Shown here: positions 1 through 10,135 of the stretch, one piece after another
Numbering within the stretch: position 1 is the stretch's first letter
Layout: each line of letters begins with the position of its first letter
NCBI GenBank assembly: GCA_030445745.1
Contig: JASUTE010000007.1
Location: forward strand, 3,367-67,366
Direction of reading: 5' to 3'
Source of the DNA: Candidatus Cloacimonadota bacterium
Lineage (GTDB): Bacteria > Cloacimonadota > Cloacimonadia > Cloacimonadales > TCS61
Length of the DNA: 64,000 nt
Program-made: the position numbers and the translations under genes
Notes under the pieces: model-generated
The model's input: the letters and a program-made list of their open reading frames with translations, nothing else
Told to the model about the DNA's origin: nothing
Databases searched by the model: none

Positions 1-2398
1 TACTTAAATTTGCTGTAAAGTCACCGGTTGCAATTGCGCCGATATTTTCCAATTCTAAATAGATATTTTGAATAGAGTTTGGCAGCAGATAATCACGGGT
101 AGTAGTTTGGAAATTGGAGAAAATAACTTCTGGTGAGAGAAGCTGAGTTTGTACCAAAAATTCTTGATTGCCACTGGCTGAATTTACTTCTATAATTAAA
201 TTTTTACACTGCTGATTTTGCCACGCGGGTTGCGAAGTGAGATTAAAAATGCCTGTATAAGTATTCTGAGGGAGTAATGATTCCACATAGATAGAGTTAG
301 TTTCTATCTGAAAGTAGTTGTCTAGGGAATTTAGATTAATGTTTATGGAATTAATTGCGTTGCTATTATTGTTTTTAAGGGTAAATTCCAACTGAATGGA
401 GCTGTTATTTTGGGGTGGTTGCTCAAAAGAATATTGGACCAATTGCAAATACTGGGCAGAGCTGCGGGATATATCTTTTGTTATAGGAATAAACCCGTAT
501 TTACTTGTGGTAATGCTAAATTCGGTAATTTCTGTTGGAACTGGCAGATAAGCTGAACCAGCAGAATTTGTTTTAGCAACAGCTATTAGGCTATCTGCTG
601 CCGTTATACTAACAGTAAACTCAGCAGCATTCTGTACGTTTTCAATAGTTACAGGCAGGTAGTTTTGGTTTGCATCCAGTTGGTCTGGACAAATCAGCTG
701 AAAGGGCTGTGGTGGTGAGTGTAATACTCTTAAACCAGGATCTCCCAGTAGATTGTACACAAAAAAATATAGTTGATCAGATTCTTCAGGACCACCCCAT
801 TCATGACAATCAGGAAAATTATTGTAAAGCTCCATCTTACCACGTAACATCAGCCCAGCACAGGTATTTATACCTTCTTGGGTAAACCCCTGGTAAATTC
901 CCAAATCGTGACAGTTGTTCCAAGCTGTAGATGTGTTATACTCGCTGGGTCCAATAAACCCAATTGCACCTTTGGGTTGGCCGGGGTCACCAGCATTTAG
1001 CCATATTTCTCCAAAACATGATGGAATATTTTCCACAGCGAAATCTCCTCCGGCGCATACTATGCTGGTTACAAATGGCAGCTTAAAACCATTATTCAAG
1101 TTCATTAAGTTCTCGTTAGCAAAAATATTGTATCCATCAATAGAAGACCAATGGTCGTAGCTACCGCAACCACGGTAATTTATAATTGAACAACCCTCGT
1201 TTATTAAATTTTCCAAAGAAGTTTGCGAAGTTTGCTCGGGATAGATATGGTTGTGTACAGTTGTATAATCGAATTCTAATAATTTACGCCTGGCTTCCAG
1301 TAATGTTTCTCGGGGAGAATAATTATCGTAATTTGGGGATATACCACCTACCATTATTGCTTTCGTGAACCAATCTACTGAAGTATCGGGTTCTTTTTCA
1401 TAGGTTATTATCTTGTTTACCACCGTCATTAACTGCATCATATCCTGAAAAGAAACTCGGCCCAGCATAATGTCGGGGAAATAATCATCTCCTTCCAATA
1501 AAGTATAGGGATGATCACTAACATCGAATTCCGAATAAGGTCCGCCTTCCACATAAAAAGATGGCACTATATAATTTCCACTTACATCGCCAAATAAAAT
1601 TACATTTTCGGGCGGGATTTCCCAATTATCGTAGGCATTTTGCAGGTAGTTTTTTATTTCATCTTTGGTATAACCAGTTTCCGCAAGTGTGGCGATTTTG
1701 GTGTGATAACCCAGCTGTTGTTTCCAACTTTTAAGTTCTTGCAAATAGGAAGCACAATTTTCTGGGCAAATAAAAAGATAGGAACCTGTGGTAGAATTTT
1801 TTTCTGACTGAAAACCAGTGATATTTTGTTGGGCAATTTGCCTAAATATTGGAGTGGAAGCAATGTTTTTAAGCAAAGGGTTACTATTTTTATTGCTATC
1901 TATAGAAAGAGTTATATCTATATCCTTAAAATAACGAATCTTCTGTTTAGCAGGATTGTATTGACAACTGGCAACCGAGATTTGCGCAAATCTAATTCCG
2001 CGCATAATAACCGGTTTAGAAATTTGAACAACTTTTTCTGGCAGCCATTTATCTTGTTTATTCTGGGAAGCTTGAGAGTTCTCTTGTTCACCGCTGCACA
2101 ATTCAAACCCAATGGTTTGTTCATCTGTATTGTAAAATTGTTTATCAATTTGCCAATTGCCGTTAGCAGGTAATTGTACCAGTTTGGTAAATCTGGGGAT
2201 TTTGGATAACCCTGCAGCAGCACTGTTATTGCATTCTTTGGCTGTTAGCAGCAGATAGGTTTTTCCGTTAGCTGTTATTTCCTGTTCTTGTAAATCGAAA
2301 TTACCAGTAATAGATATTTCATAATTCTGGTGCTTAAATTGGAGAGAGAAAAGAGTTGAGATGGAAAAAATTAAAAAGAGGATTAAATATTTCTTCAT
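1..2398 (-). CDS. Gingipain-like (peptidase C25 family) secreted protein, C-terminus beyond window
   Basis: The frame is open from an ATG at 2398 to the window edge, so about 799 residues are visible and the C-terminus is missing. An AAAGGA ribosome-binding site precedes the start. Residues 1-18 look like a signal peptide, followed by a C25-type propeptide-like region and a caspase-like catalytic region around residues 240-560, then Ig-like beta-rich sequence. The nucleophile context SIVCAGG is present at Cys448. At the expected histidine position the usual GHG is RGCG, with Cys411; a nearby His416 lies in SYDHW. Family members are exported cysteine peptidases, but the lost histidine makes activity uncertain. 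The ATG overlaps the pgi stop by 4 nt (ATGA), so translation is probably coupled to pgi. Family call is firm, activity is not. Confidence 0.8.
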   Translation of the reverse strand, partial: MKKYLILFLIFSISTLFSLQFKHQNYEISITGNFDLQEQEITANGKTYLLLTAKECNNSAAAGLSKIPRFTKLVQLPANGNWQIDKQFYNTDEQTIGFELCSGEQENSQASQNKQDKWLPEKVVQISKPVIMRGIRFAQISVASCQYNPAKQKIRYFKDIDITLSIDSNKNSNPLLKNIASTPIFRQIAQQNITGFQSEKNSTTGSYLFICPENCASYLQELKSWKQQLGYHTKIATLAETGYTKDEIKNYLQNAYDNWEIPPENVILFGDVSGNYIVPSFYVEGGPYSEFDVSDHPYTLLEGDDYFPDIMLGRVSFQDMMQLMTVVNKIITYEKEPDTSVDWFTKAIMVGGISPNYDNYSPRETLLEARRKLLEFDYTTVHNHIYPEQTSQTSLENLINEGCSIINYRGCGSYDHWSSIDGYNIFANENLMNLNNGFKLPFVTSIVCAGGDFAVENIPSCFGEIWLNAGDPGQPKGAIGFIGPSEYNTSTAWNNCHDLGIYQGFTQEGINTCAGLMLRGKMELYNNFPDCHEWGGPEESDQLYFFVYNLLGDPGLRVLHSPPQPFQLICPDQLDANQNYLPVTIENVQNAAEFTVSITAADSLIAVAKTNSAGSAYLPVPTEITEFSITTSKYGFIPITKDISRSSAQYLQLVQYSFEQPPQNNSSIQLEFTLKNNNSNAINSININLNSLDNYFQIETNSIYVESLLPQNTYTGIFNLTSQPAWQNQQCKNLIIEVNSASGNQEFLVQTQLLSPEVIFSNFQTTTRDYLLPNSIQNIYLELENIGAIATGDFTANLS

Positions 2399-4059
2399 AG
2401 CAGATTCCTTTCCTTCATTTTCTTAAATTTATTGATAAGATTATTAGTAGAGCTATCATAGGAATTTATTTCTGTACTTGTTTTTAGATGTGGCAGCAAT
2501 TTTTTTGCTAATTGCTTTCCTAATTCAACCCCCCATTGGTCGAAGCTGTAAATATTCCAGATAATGCCTTGTACAAAGATCTTGTGTTCATACATGGCAA
2601 TTAATTCCCCCAAAGTGGCTGGTGTTAACTTCCTAAATAGAATAGAGGTGGTGGGTTTGTTACCTTGGAAGATTTTATAGGGTAATAGTCTTTCTATTTC
2701 GCTTTCACTTTTACCTGCTTCTTCTAGTTCCTGGCGAGCTTCCTGCTCTGTTTTACCTTGCATTAGCGCCTGGGTTTGGGCAAAAAAGTTGGCCAGCAAT
2801 TTTTCATGATGATCTCCGATAGGATTTGAACTAGCAGCTGCAGCTAGGAAATCGCAGGGAATAAGTTTGGTACCCTGATGAATAAGTTGGAAAAACGCAT
2901 GCTGGCCGTTGGTGCCTGGCTCACCCCAAATTATGGGTCCAGTTTGGTAGTTAACAGCTTGGCCGTTGCGATTTACATATTTACCATTGCTCTCCATATC
3001 TGCCTGTTGTAAGTAAGCTGTAAAGCGATGTAAATATTGATTATAGGGAATTATCGCCTGGGTTTCTGCTCCCCAAAAATTGTTGTACCAAATTCCTAAA
3101 AGAGCCAAAATAACAGGAATGTTCTTTTCCCAATGGGAATTTTTGAAATGACAGTCCATATCATACGCGCCACGTAAAAGTTCTTCAAAATTTTTGTAAC
3201 CAAGGCTGCACGCTATAGAAAGCCCGATAGAGCTCCACAGAGAGTAGCGTCCCCCTACCCAATCCCAAAAGATAAACATATTTTCTGGAGCAATCCCAAA
3301 TTTTTCCACACCTTCCTGGTTGGTAGAGATGGCCACAAAGTGTTTTTTAATAAATTCAGGTTTTGGAGCTGTATGCAAAAACCACTGGCGGGCAGTGTGG
3401 GCATTAGTCATGGTTTCTTGGGTAGTAAAAGATTTGGAAGCGATGAGAAAAAGAGTAGTTTCGGGGTTCAGCTTTTTCAGGGTTTCGGCGATATGAGCAG
3501 CGTCGATATTGGAAACAAAATGGGGAGTTATATGTTCTACCCGATAAGCCTGCAAAGCTTCAGTAACCATTACCGGCCCCAAGTCGGAACCACCAATACC
3601 AATATTCACAATATCAGTGATCGGTTTGCCGGTGAATCCTCTCCAGCTACCAGAAATTATTTGTTCGGAAAATTGTTTTATCTTTTTTAAAGCTGCCTGC
3701 ACCTGCGGCATCACGTTTTGGCCATCTACTTTTACTGGTTTACCGCTGAAATTACGCAAAGCTGTATGCAAAACTGCGCGATTCTCTGTTTTGTTTATCT
3801 TTTCGCCTGTAAACATAGCTGTGATAGCTTCATCTAAACCGCATTCGTCTGCCAATTGGAAAAGCAACTGCATTATCTTATCATCAATATGGTTTTTGGA
3901 ATAATCCACAAAAATATCTTCAAATTCTACACTGAATTTAGTAGCGCGTTGTTCATCTTGGGCAAAAAGTGTGCGCAGGTGAGTTTGCGAGATTTGCTTT
4001 TGTAATTTTTGTAATTTTCCCCAGGTTTCTGTGGTGGTTGGATCTACATTTTTTAACAT
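2395..4059 (-). CDS. pgi: Glucose-6-phosphate isomerase
   Basis: Interconverts glucose 6-phosphate and fructose 6-phosphate in the cytoplasm, linking glycolysis and gluconeogenesis. At 554 residues it has the size of the long bacterial/eukaryotic PGI type. Both family signatures are visible: [14 protein letters not shown] (sugar-phosphate site) and [18 protein letters not shown]. The start is supported by AGGAG 7 nt upstream of the ATG. It is upstream of, and overlaps by 4 nt, the secreted C25-like gene. That is an odd functional partner, so the overlap probably reflects transcriptional economy rather than a shared pathway. Confidence 0.97.
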   Translation of the reverse strand: MLKNVDPTTTETWGKLQKLQKQISQTHLRTLFAQDEQRATKFSVEFEDIFVDYSKNHIDDKIMQLLFQLADECGLDEAITAMFTGEKINKTENRAVLHTALRNFSGKPVKVDGQNVMPQVQAALKKIKQFSEQIISGSWRGFTGKPITDIVNIGIGGSDLGPVMVTEALQAYRVEHITPHFVSNIDAAHIAETLKKLNPETTLFLIASKSFTTQETMTNAHTARQWFLHTAPKPEFIKKHFVAISTNQEGVEKFGIAPENMFIFWDWVGGRYSLWSSIGLSIACSLGYKNFEELLRGAYDMDCHFKNSHWEKNIPVILALLGIWYNNFWGAETQAIIPYNQYLHRFTAYLQQADMESNGKYVNRNGQAVNYQTGPIIWGEPGTNGQHAFFQLIHQGTKLIPCDFLAAAASSNPIGDHHEKLLANFFAQTQALMQGKTEQEARQELEEAGKSESEIERLLPYKIFQGNKPTTSILFRKLTPATLGELIAMYEHKIFVQGIIWNIYSFDQWGVELGKQLAKKLLPHLKTSTEINSYDSSTNNLINKFKKMKERNLL

Positions 4060-4077
4060 AAATACACTCCTAAAATT

Positions 4078-4251
4078 TTAAGTATTCAAAGTAAATTTGT
4101 TCATATTAGCATCGTGGGAAGTATGCAAGAAATTCCAGGTCTGCAGGATGTTATCGCTCATAATTACAACTCCTTCTAAAGCGTATTGCAACTCACGAAT
4201 GTTTCCAGGTTAGTTGTATTTTCCCAATTTTTCCCCATTTTTTTCTCCATA
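4078..4251 (-). pseudogene. Remnant of a sigma-54-dependent (NtrC-type) regulator, end of AAA+ domain
   Basis: A 58-codon stretch reads as the end of a sigma-54 activator AAA+ domain: a tyrosine, then PGNIRELQYALEGVVIMSD, the well-known WPGNVREL region. The tryptophan codon is replaced by TAA (N-stop-PGN). After a few more codons the frame runs into a stop, and no Fis-type DNA-binding domain follows. The upstream part of the domain is missing or out of frame. It is a decayed gene. Next to it on the other strand is the remnant of an efflux adaptor, and such regulators often sit beside MacAB/HlyD-type exporter genes, so both may be the debris of one lost locus. Confidence 0.7.
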
Positions 4252-4353
4252 GCTATTTTGGAAATCGTCTTCTATTATACTGTTCCTTTTCTAAAAAAAA
4301 TTACTAACTTGCCAAGTTTTTTTTAATAAATTTTTATGCCATGAGGTGGCCGA

Positions 4354-4633
4354 TGGATATTTGTGGTTGACGAATCTGGTGGGTTTGCGGTAAAAAGGTT
4401 CATAAAATTAGGCGGTCAAAACCCCGCTTCTATGAAGTTTGGAAGGACTGAAGTCAGGTGAAAAGGTCATAGTTTCCTGTTACGAAAATTTTGGCGAAGC
4501 AGATAAATTGAAGGAGCATAAGGATTACAAAAGGTTGAAAGAAGAAGGTGCTGAACTGAAACAGCGCTTGCAATCGGTTGGTTATGCTCCCGCTAAAAGT
4601 ATTTTTTATGTCGGTATAAAACAAGGAGATTAA
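4354..4633 (+). pseudogene. Remnant of an HlyD/MacA-type efflux periplasmic adaptor C-terminus
   Basis: Reading 4354 onward gives WIFVVDESGGFAVKRFIKLGGQNP. A frame change gives FYEV, and a second frame (from 4439) gives LEGLKSGEKVIVSCYENFGEADKL. Together this is the typical end of an RND/ABC-exporter membrane fusion protein (FVxDxSG...KLGxQNP.YYEVLEGLKxGDxVIxSSYxxFG). Two shifts within about 20 bases and no N-terminal part mark it as a pseudogene. The last 40 codons (EHKDYKRL to the TAA at 4631) do not fit the family and I do not recognise them. They may come from another gene fused by deletion. The stop lies 1 nt before the next ATG. Confidence 0.65.
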
Positions 4634-4634
4634 A

Positions 4635-5861
4635 ATGGAAGAAAAGAAAACTATTATTAAAGCAAAAGTGCTTTACGATGGCAAAACCAAACACGAAGAT
4701 GTTTATGTAATAGTGCAGGGAAACACAATATTAAACATCAGCAAGCAAAAAATGCAAGCAGATTACGAAGGTTATGTAACACCCGCTTTTATCGATGCTC
4801 ATTCTCATATTGGAATGGATAGAGAAGGTGAACCCTCCCAAGAATCGGAAACTAACGATGTCCTAGACCAATTTAACCCCACTAATAATCCTATTAACAG
4901 TATTTATTTCGATGACAGAGCTTTTAAAGATGCCGTTGATTTTGGTGTTTTATATAGCTGTGTGGTGCCCGGTAGCGGTAATTTGATAGGTGGACGAGCA
5001 AAAGTAATTCGTAACTTTGCCAAAAATCGTAATGAAGCAGAACTAAAGGATTATGGTTTTAAAATGGCTTTGGGGTTCAATCCACGCTCTACTACGGAAT
5101 GGAAAGGTAAAAGACCTAATACCAGAATGGGTATTTATGCGCTTTTGGAAAAGAAACTGGATGATGTTATTTTAAAGCGTGATAAACAAAAGGTGGCCAA
5201 ACAGAAAAAGCTGAATAGTTTGGAAAAGAAACTTAAAGATAAAAAGATAAACAAAACCGAATATAAAGAAGAAAAAGAACTGATTGAAAGAGAATATGAT
5301 TATCAGTTCGACAGTGACGAGAAAGCGCTTTTAGAAATTCTTTCTGGTGAAAAAGTGGTAAAAGTGCATGTTCACAAAGAAGATGATGTGCATTATCTTA
5401 TTTATCTTGTAAAAAAATATAATTTAAATGTAACTGCCGACCATACTGGTGATGTTTGGAACAAAAAGATATTCGACCAATTGGCCGAGAACAATATTCC
5501 CATAGTTTATGGTCCTTTGGGCTCTGTAGGTTATAAGGTAGAACTGAAACATGCCTATTATCAAAATGCTAAATTGCTAATGGAATCAAAAGCTTTCTAT
5601 GGATTGATGACTGACCACCCCGTGATTCATACTATTGCCCTGCGCGATAGTTTGAAATTTTTCCTTATCCAAGGTATGAAACCAGAAGAAGCTATTTCAC
5701 TTATTACCTACAAAAATGCTCACATTTTAGGATTACAGGAAACCTTAGGCAGCATTGAAGCCGGTAAAGTGGCCAGTTTAGTTGTTTGGAACCAAGATCC
5801 GCTTAATTTAGGTGCATTCCCTGTATTAGTGATGGCCGAAGGCGAAGTTTTGCGTTCTTAA
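4635..5861 (+). CDS. Amidohydrolase (imidazolonepropionase-like, COG1228 type)
   Basis: A metal-dependent hydrolase of the amidohydrolase superfamily, cytoplasmic as no signal peptide is visible. The metal-binding HxH is in DAHSHIG (His56, His58). Further candidate ligands are His in VHVHKED and TADHTGD and Asp in LMTDHPVI. The C-terminus has the usual LGSIEAGKVASLVVWNQDPL strand that closes the small beta domain. A lysine/glutamate-rich, probably coiled-coil insertion is seen around residues 175-225. The substrate cannot be told from the sequence. A strong ribosome-binding site (AAGGAG) precedes the ATG. It follows the adaptor remnant and ends in a clear terminator. Confidence 0.85.
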   Translation: MEEKKTIIKAKVLYDGKTKHEDVYVIVQGNTILNISKQKMQADYEGYVTPAFIDAHSHIGMDREGEPSQESETNDVLDQFNPTNNPINSIYFDDRAFKDAVDFGVLYSCVVPGSGNLIGGRAKVIRNFAKNRNEAELKDYGFKMALGFNPRSTTEWKGKRPNTRMGIYALLEKKLDDVILKRDKQKVAKQKKLNSLEKKLKDKKINKTEYKEEKELIEREYDYQFDSDEKALLEILSGEKVVKVHVHKEDDVHYLIYLVKKYNLNVTADHTGDVWNKKIFDQLAENNIPIVYGPLGSVGYKVELKHAYYQNAKLLMESKAFYGLMTDHPVIHTIALRDSLKFFLIQGMKPEEAISLITYKNAHILGLQETLGSIEAGKVASLVVWNQDPLNLGAFPVLVMAEGEVLRS

Positions 5862-5897
5862 AAAATAATACTAGTAGAACCTGGATTAAATATAATA

Positions 5898-5930
5898 AGC
5901 AGGTGGTTTTATAAACCTCCTGCTTTTTTA
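5898..5930 (+). terminator. Rho-independent terminator after the amidohydrolase gene
   Basis: Arms AGCAGG(T)GGTTT and AAACC(T)CCTGCT pair with one T:T mismatch around a short loop and are followed by TTTTTTA. It lies 37 nt after the amidohydrolase stop. Confidence 0.85.
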
Positions 5931-6047
5931 TTCATCAGATTATAAGTTATGTTGTTCGTAGTAGCTGAGGTTTTGTGTTCGAAGAAGAACAGTTTTGTTG
6001 CAAAAGTGGACAGAGTGTATTCCTATTTCAGGACGGGACAAATAACC

Positions 6048-7133
6048 CTACACCTCCACCATTCCTGCAGCCATTTGCAAATATTTCCGTGGATTTTGCA
6101 ACGAGTCGTGCTTGTTACCGCTTAATTTTTCCAGTGAAATTATCTGCTGGAAACGCTCTTCCAGGTTACTTTTGTCTGGGTAGCGTCCAACAATTGCTAT
6201 TACTGGGATATCGCCAGCTTTTTCCAGCACTTTGCCAACCAATTTACCCCAATTTATTTGGTTATCCAAACTGCCCTCACCTGTTATCAGCAGGTCGGCA
6301 TTGGCTATCTCTTGTTCAAAATGACATTTTTGCATAAAATACTCAGCACCACTAACAATGCTGGCATTTAAAAAAGCAACTAACCCCGCTGCTAAGCCGC
6401 CTGCAGCACCGGCGCCAGCAATATTGGTTACATCTCTACCCCATTTTTGCTTTATCAGCTTGGCCAAGTTAGCTAGACCTGCTTCCAGGTGTTCCACCTG
6501 CTGGGGCGTAGCTCCTTTTTGGGGAGCATACACAGCTGCTGCGCCGGTGGGTCCTAAGAGCGGATTGCTCACATCGCAAGCAGCTACTGCTGCGATGTGC
6601 GGCAGCTGCGACTCTGTTATTCTAGCTATTTTTACTAAATTATCTCCAACTGGCTCTAACTCTCTGCCCTGGGCATCCCAAAATTTATAGCCCAAAGCAG
6701 CTGCCATGCCAGTGCCGCCGTCACAACTGGAACTACCACCCAAAGCTACTACGATTTGTTTAAATCCCTGGTTGCCAAGTTTAACAATTAGCTGACCCAA
6801 GCCATAGGTAGAAGTCTGCCCCGGATTGCGTTTAGCAGGCGGCACTAGCTGCAATCCGCTCACATTTGCCAGTTCCACTACAGCTGTTTGGTCTAGTTTG
6901 GCAAATTGTACTTCATGGGGTTTTCCTAACGGGCCCTTTACCATCTCTGTATCTAATTTAGCGCCCACATTGTGTTGCAAACATTGCAAGCTACCTTCAC
7001 CGCCATCGGCCAAAGGGAAATTGACGATCTGAGCCTGCGGCCAACGTTTCTGCAAAGCTTCTTGTAGTTCCTGGCCAGCATCTACAGCCGAGATGGAATC
7101 TTTGAACGAATCAAAGCAAATTACTATTTTCAT
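6048..7133 (-). CDS. glxK: Glycerate 2-kinase (GarK/GlxK family)
   Basis: Phosphorylates D-glycerate with ATP, feeding glycerate into glycolysis. The N-terminus MKIVICFDSFKDSISA matches the family's MKIVIAPDSFKGSLSA signature. PLADGGEGSL, the glycine-rich VALGGSSSCDGGTGMA and LLITGEGSLDNQ also match. At 361 residues it is slightly shorter than the usual 370-380, with a short C-terminus. It is the last gene on the minus strand after the M3 peptidase gene, but a terminator at 7138-7163 separates them, so it probably has its own promoter. Whether the product is 2- or 3-phosphoglycerate cannot be settled from sequence alone. Confidence 0.92.
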   Translation of the reverse strand: MKIVICFDSFKDSISAVDAGQELQEALQKRWPQAQIVNFPLADGGEGSLQCLQHNVGAKLDTEMVKGPLGKPHEVQFAKLDQTAVVELANVSGLQLVPPAKRNPGQTSTYGLGQLIVKLGNQGFKQIVVALGGSSSCDGGTGMAAALGYKFWDAQGRELEPVGDNLVKIARITESQLPHIAAVAACDVSNPLLGPTGAAAVYAPQKGATPQQVEHLEAGLANLAKLIKQKWGRDVTNIAGAGAAGGLAAGLVAFLNASIVSGAEYFMQKCHFEQEIANADLLITGEGSLDNQINWGKLVGKVLEKAGDIPVIAIVGRYPDKSNLEERFQQIISLEKLSGNKHDSLQNPRKYLQMAAGMVEV

Positions 7134-7137
7134 AATA

Positions 7138-7163
7138 CAAAAAAGGCGACTTTGCAGCCGCCT
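7138..7163 (-). terminator. Rho-independent terminator after the M3 peptidase gene
   Basis: On the minus strand AGGCGGCTGCAAAGTCGCCT forms a stem with one mismatch and is followed by TTTTTT. It sits between the M3 peptidase stop and the glycerate kinase start. Confidence 0.75.
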
Positions 7164-7173
7164 GTGAAGTTAT

Positions 7174-9210
7174 TTATTTTTCCAGCAATCCAAATTTTTT
7201 CAGCATTGCATCTGGATCTGGTTTTTTCCCACGGAATTTTACATAAATGTCCATCGGATGCTCGGTATTGCCGCGAGCCAGGATATTTTTACGGAAGGAA
7301 GTGGCTGTTTCGGTATCGAAAATCCCCTTTTCCTTAAACAGCTCAAAAGCGTCCGCTTCCAATACTTCAGCCCATTTATAGGAATAATAACCAGCGGAAT
7401 ACCCACCAGCAAAAATATGGCCAAAGCTAGCAGAAGTATTCTTGTTCTCTACCTTAGGAAAGAGTCTGGTATCTTCTACTACCTTGTCTTCAAATTCACC
7501 TACATCTTCAATTCCTGAAGGGTCTTTATCGTGCCAGCTCATATCGATGAGTCCTAATTGAATTTGGCGCAGGTTGTTCATACCAGCGTGATATTTTTTC
7601 ATCTTTTTAATTTTCTCTATCATATCTTCAGGAATTACTTCACCAGTTTCGTAATGTTTAGCAAAAAGGTTTAAAGCTTCTGGTTCAGTTACCCAATTTT
7701 CCATAATTTGGGAAGGAAGCTCCACGAAATCCCAATAAACATTGGGACTAGCCAAACTGGCATAGGTGCAGTTGGAAAGTAAGGCATGCAGGGAATGACC
7801 AAATTCGTGGAACAAAGTAGTAACTTCGTTTAAATTCAGCAAAGATGGCTTTTTTTTGGTAGAAGGCGTAAGGTTTGCCACTACTGCAGCGTGTGGTCTT
7901 TTCAACTCGCCATAGTGTAAGCCTTGAGTGCGGAATGTGGTCATCCACGCACCAGAATTTTTAGTCTCGCGTGGGAATAAATCTACATATAAAAGTCCCA
8001 CAAATTCGTTTTTGCCTTCGGTTACTTTGAAAACTTTCACATCTTCGTGATATACAGGAACGTCATCCAGTTGTTCAAATTTTACTCCATAAAGCTTATT
8101 TGCAACTTTAAAAAGTCCTTCTACCACGTTTTCCATTTTAAAGTATGGGCGTAGTTTTTCTTCATCAAAATCGAATTTCTTTTGTTTTAATTTCTCGGAA
8201 TAATAGGTTGAATCCCAGCTTTGCAACTTTTCTATACCATCTTCTTCTTTAGCTAATTGTTGCAATTCTGCCACTTCCTTTATAGCAACTGGTTTAGCAG
8301 CATTTTTTATTCTATCCAGGAAATCTTTCACCTTTTCTGGAGTTTCGGCCATTCTCTCTTTTAAAACATATTCAGCATGGTTTTTAAAGCCAAGCAGTTT
8401 TGCGCGTTGATAGCGCAAGGAGGCAATTTTTTTCAGAATTTCGCGGTTGTCGAATTTATCTTTATAAGCCCGAGAGCCAAAAGCACGATTCATCTTTTCG
8501 CGTAGTTTGCGATTTTTGGCAAATTTAAGTACTGGGAGCAAACTGGGAATTTGCAATGTGAATAACCAGCCAGAATCATAACCTTTCTTTTCAGCAGCAT
8601 ATTCAGCTGCATCTAAAGCACTCTCTGGAATTCCTTCCAATTCTTTTTTATCGGTTATATGCAGTTGAAAAGCATTGGTAGCGCCTAAAACATTCTGCGC
8701 AAATTTAGGACTTAGCTTAGAAAGCTCACGATCGATCTGCAACAATTTCTTCTTATCTTCATCGTTCAGAAGAGCACCATTGCGGGTGAAAGATTTATAA
8801 TTTTGATCTACCAAGCGCTTTTGTTCCTCGTTCAGGTCTGCCATGTTGTTATAAACTGTCTTTACTTTGTCGAACAGCACAGCGTCTGTCATAATTTCAT
8901 TTCTAAATGCGGAAAGCAGTGGTGAAATCTCCTGTGCTAAAGCCTTGAATTCATCATCCGATTCCATTCCCATCAAGTTAAAATAGAGGGTTGTAACCTC
9001 ATCTAACTTTTCACTGCTAGTTTCTAAAGCTAAGATTGTGTTTTCGAAATTGGCTTTTCCCTTATTTTTTCGTATTTTCTCAATGTTTTGTTTAGCTTCT
9101 TGCAAAGCTTCTTTTACTGCTGGCAGAAAATGTTCTGTTTTTAGCTCATCCAAAGGAAAAGCTTCGTATTTTCCAACTTTTTTACCAGCTATAAGCGGAT
9201 TTGTACTCAT
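7174..9210 (-). CDS. dcp: M3 family zinc oligopeptidase / peptidyl-dipeptidase (Dcp/PrlC type)
   Basis: A cytoplasmic zinc metallopeptidase that degrades short peptides. The HExxH zinc motif is HEFGH at residues 468-472. The downstream C-terminal GHIFAGGYSAGYYSYKWAEVLEADAF region, with its catalytic tyrosines, is typical of M3A enzymes. Length 678 aa matches Dcp and oligopeptidase A. No signal peptide is visible. The start has an AAGGAG site (minus strand ATATAAGGAGTG). It lies 57 nt downstream of the BtpA-family gene, so the two may share a transcript. Dipeptidyl versus endopeptidase activity cannot be decided here. Confidence 0.95.
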   Translation of the reverse strand: MSTNPLIAGKKVGKYEAFPLDELKTEHFLPAVKEALQEAKQNIEKIRKNKGKANFENTILALETSSEKLDEVTTLYFNLMGMESDDEFKALAQEISPLLSAFRNEIMTDAVLFDKVKTVYNNMADLNEEQKRLVDQNYKSFTRNGALLNDEDKKKLLQIDRELSKLSPKFAQNVLGATNAFQLHITDKKELEGIPESALDAAEYAAEKKGYDSGWLFTLQIPSLLPVLKFAKNRKLREKMNRAFGSRAYKDKFDNREILKKIASLRYQRAKLLGFKNHAEYVLKERMAETPEKVKDFLDRIKNAAKPVAIKEVAELQQLAKEEDGIEKLQSWDSTYYSEKLKQKKFDFDEEKLRPYFKMENVVEGLFKVANKLYGVKFEQLDDVPVYHEDVKVFKVTEGKNEFVGLLYVDLFPRETKNSGAWMTTFRTQGLHYGELKRPHAAVVANLTPSTKKKPSLLNLNEVTTLFHEFGHSLHALLSNCTYASLASPNVYWDFVELPSQIMENWVTEPEALNLFAKHYETGEVIPEDMIEKIKKMKKYHAGMNNLRQIQLGLIDMSWHDKDPSGIEDVGEFEDKVVEDTRLFPKVENKNTSASFGHIFAGGYSAGYYSYKWAEVLEADAFELFKEKGIFDTETATSFRKNILARGNTEHPMDIYVKFRGKKPDPDAMLKKFGLLEK

Positions 9211-9267
9211 TTTTTACACTCCTTATATATTTTTTTATATCTTTGAAGTAGACCCCCGTCTGCTGTG

Positions 9268-10077
9268 TCAAGAGTTAGTTCGCAATATTTTTACTTGTTG
9301 CATAAATTTTTGCAGGCGCTGTGGAGCTATAGCATTTTTCCAAATTCCCTCTTTTTTAAAGTAGGAACCTACAATAAATCCCTGAGCTAAGTTCCAGTAT
9401 TGGGAAATATTATCTGCTGTTAAGCCAGAGCCAATAAAAATGGGAACAGAAAGATGTTTTAAAGTTTTAAGTTCTACTATGTCTGCTGTTTCGCCAGTGC
9501 TGTTGCCGCTTACTATTACGCCATCTGTTAAAAAAAACTCAGCGGCCTTGGCTGTTTGCTCTATATTTACATCGCTAGTAAGGTTGTGGGCTGAGTGCTT
9601 TTTCTTGATGTCGGTAAAAATGGCCACATCTTCTGCTTCCAATAACTTGCGGTAGCGCAAAAGCTGCCCAGCATCACTATGCATAAATCCTTCATCGGCT
9701 ATATGAGCAAAAACAAAACCTTCACAGCGCACAAACTGCAAAGAAGCAGCTTGGGCAACTGCTAGTGCTTGTTTGTTAGCGCCAGCTAAGATCTGTATCC
9801 CAATCGGAAGTTTTATCTCTTTTCTTATTTGAGTTGCTATAGAGGTCATTGCTGCAGTTATTTCGGGGCCAACTTGTCGGTTCAAATAGGGAAGATCGTG
9901 CATATTTTCCAAAATTATACCGTCTAGCCCAGCAGTTTCATAAATTTTGGCTTCATGTACTGCAGTTTTTATTACCTTTGTTAGATTTCCCTGATAACGA
10001 GGTGTCCCTGGCAAAGCGCCCACATGCACCATACCGAAGATCATTTTGCCGTATTTTAAATGCTCTGTTATTTTCAT
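9268..10077 (-). CDS. btpA: BtpA/SgcQ family TIM-barrel protein
   Basis: The 269-residue protein matches the BtpA/SgcQ family: GMVHVGALPGTPRY at the N-terminus, AGLDGIILENMHDLPY, and FIGSGLTADNISQYW near the end. BtpA was named for photosystem I assembly in cyanobacteria. In non-photosynthetic bacteria the family is a TIM barrel of unknown reaction, sometimes linked to sugar metabolism (SgcQ), so no photosynthetic role should be read into it. The start has a TTGGAG site 7 nt upstream. A possible promoter with TTGACA (10117-10122, minus strand) lies upstream, but its -10 box is weak. Confidence 0.88.
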   Translation of the reverse strand: MKITEHLKYGKMIFGMVHVGALPGTPRYQGNLTKVIKTAVHEAKIYETAGLDGIILENMHDLPYLNRQVGPEITAAMTSIATQIRKEIKLPIGIQILAGANKQALAVAQAASLQFVRCEGFVFAHIADEGFMHSDAGQLLRYRKLLEAEDVAIFTDIKKKHSAHNLTSDVNIEQTAKAAEFFLTDGVIVSGNSTGETADIVELKTLKHLSVPIFIGSGLTADNISQYWNLAQGFIVGSYFKKEGIWKNAIAPQRLQKFMQQVKILRTNS

Positions 10078-10135
10078 TTAAACTCCAATCTGCTTACTTA
10101 TTTTTATCGGTTCTTGTGTCAAGATAAGAAATTCT

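Noticed and set aside
670-2223. Short plus- and minus-strand frames within 1-2398
   Set aside because: The minus-strand C25 frame is open throughout and has clear homology; the short frames are its shadows.
9268-10077. Photosynthesis gene based on the BtpA name
   Set aside because: The family is widespread in non-photosynthetic bacteria and nothing else in the window is photosynthetic.
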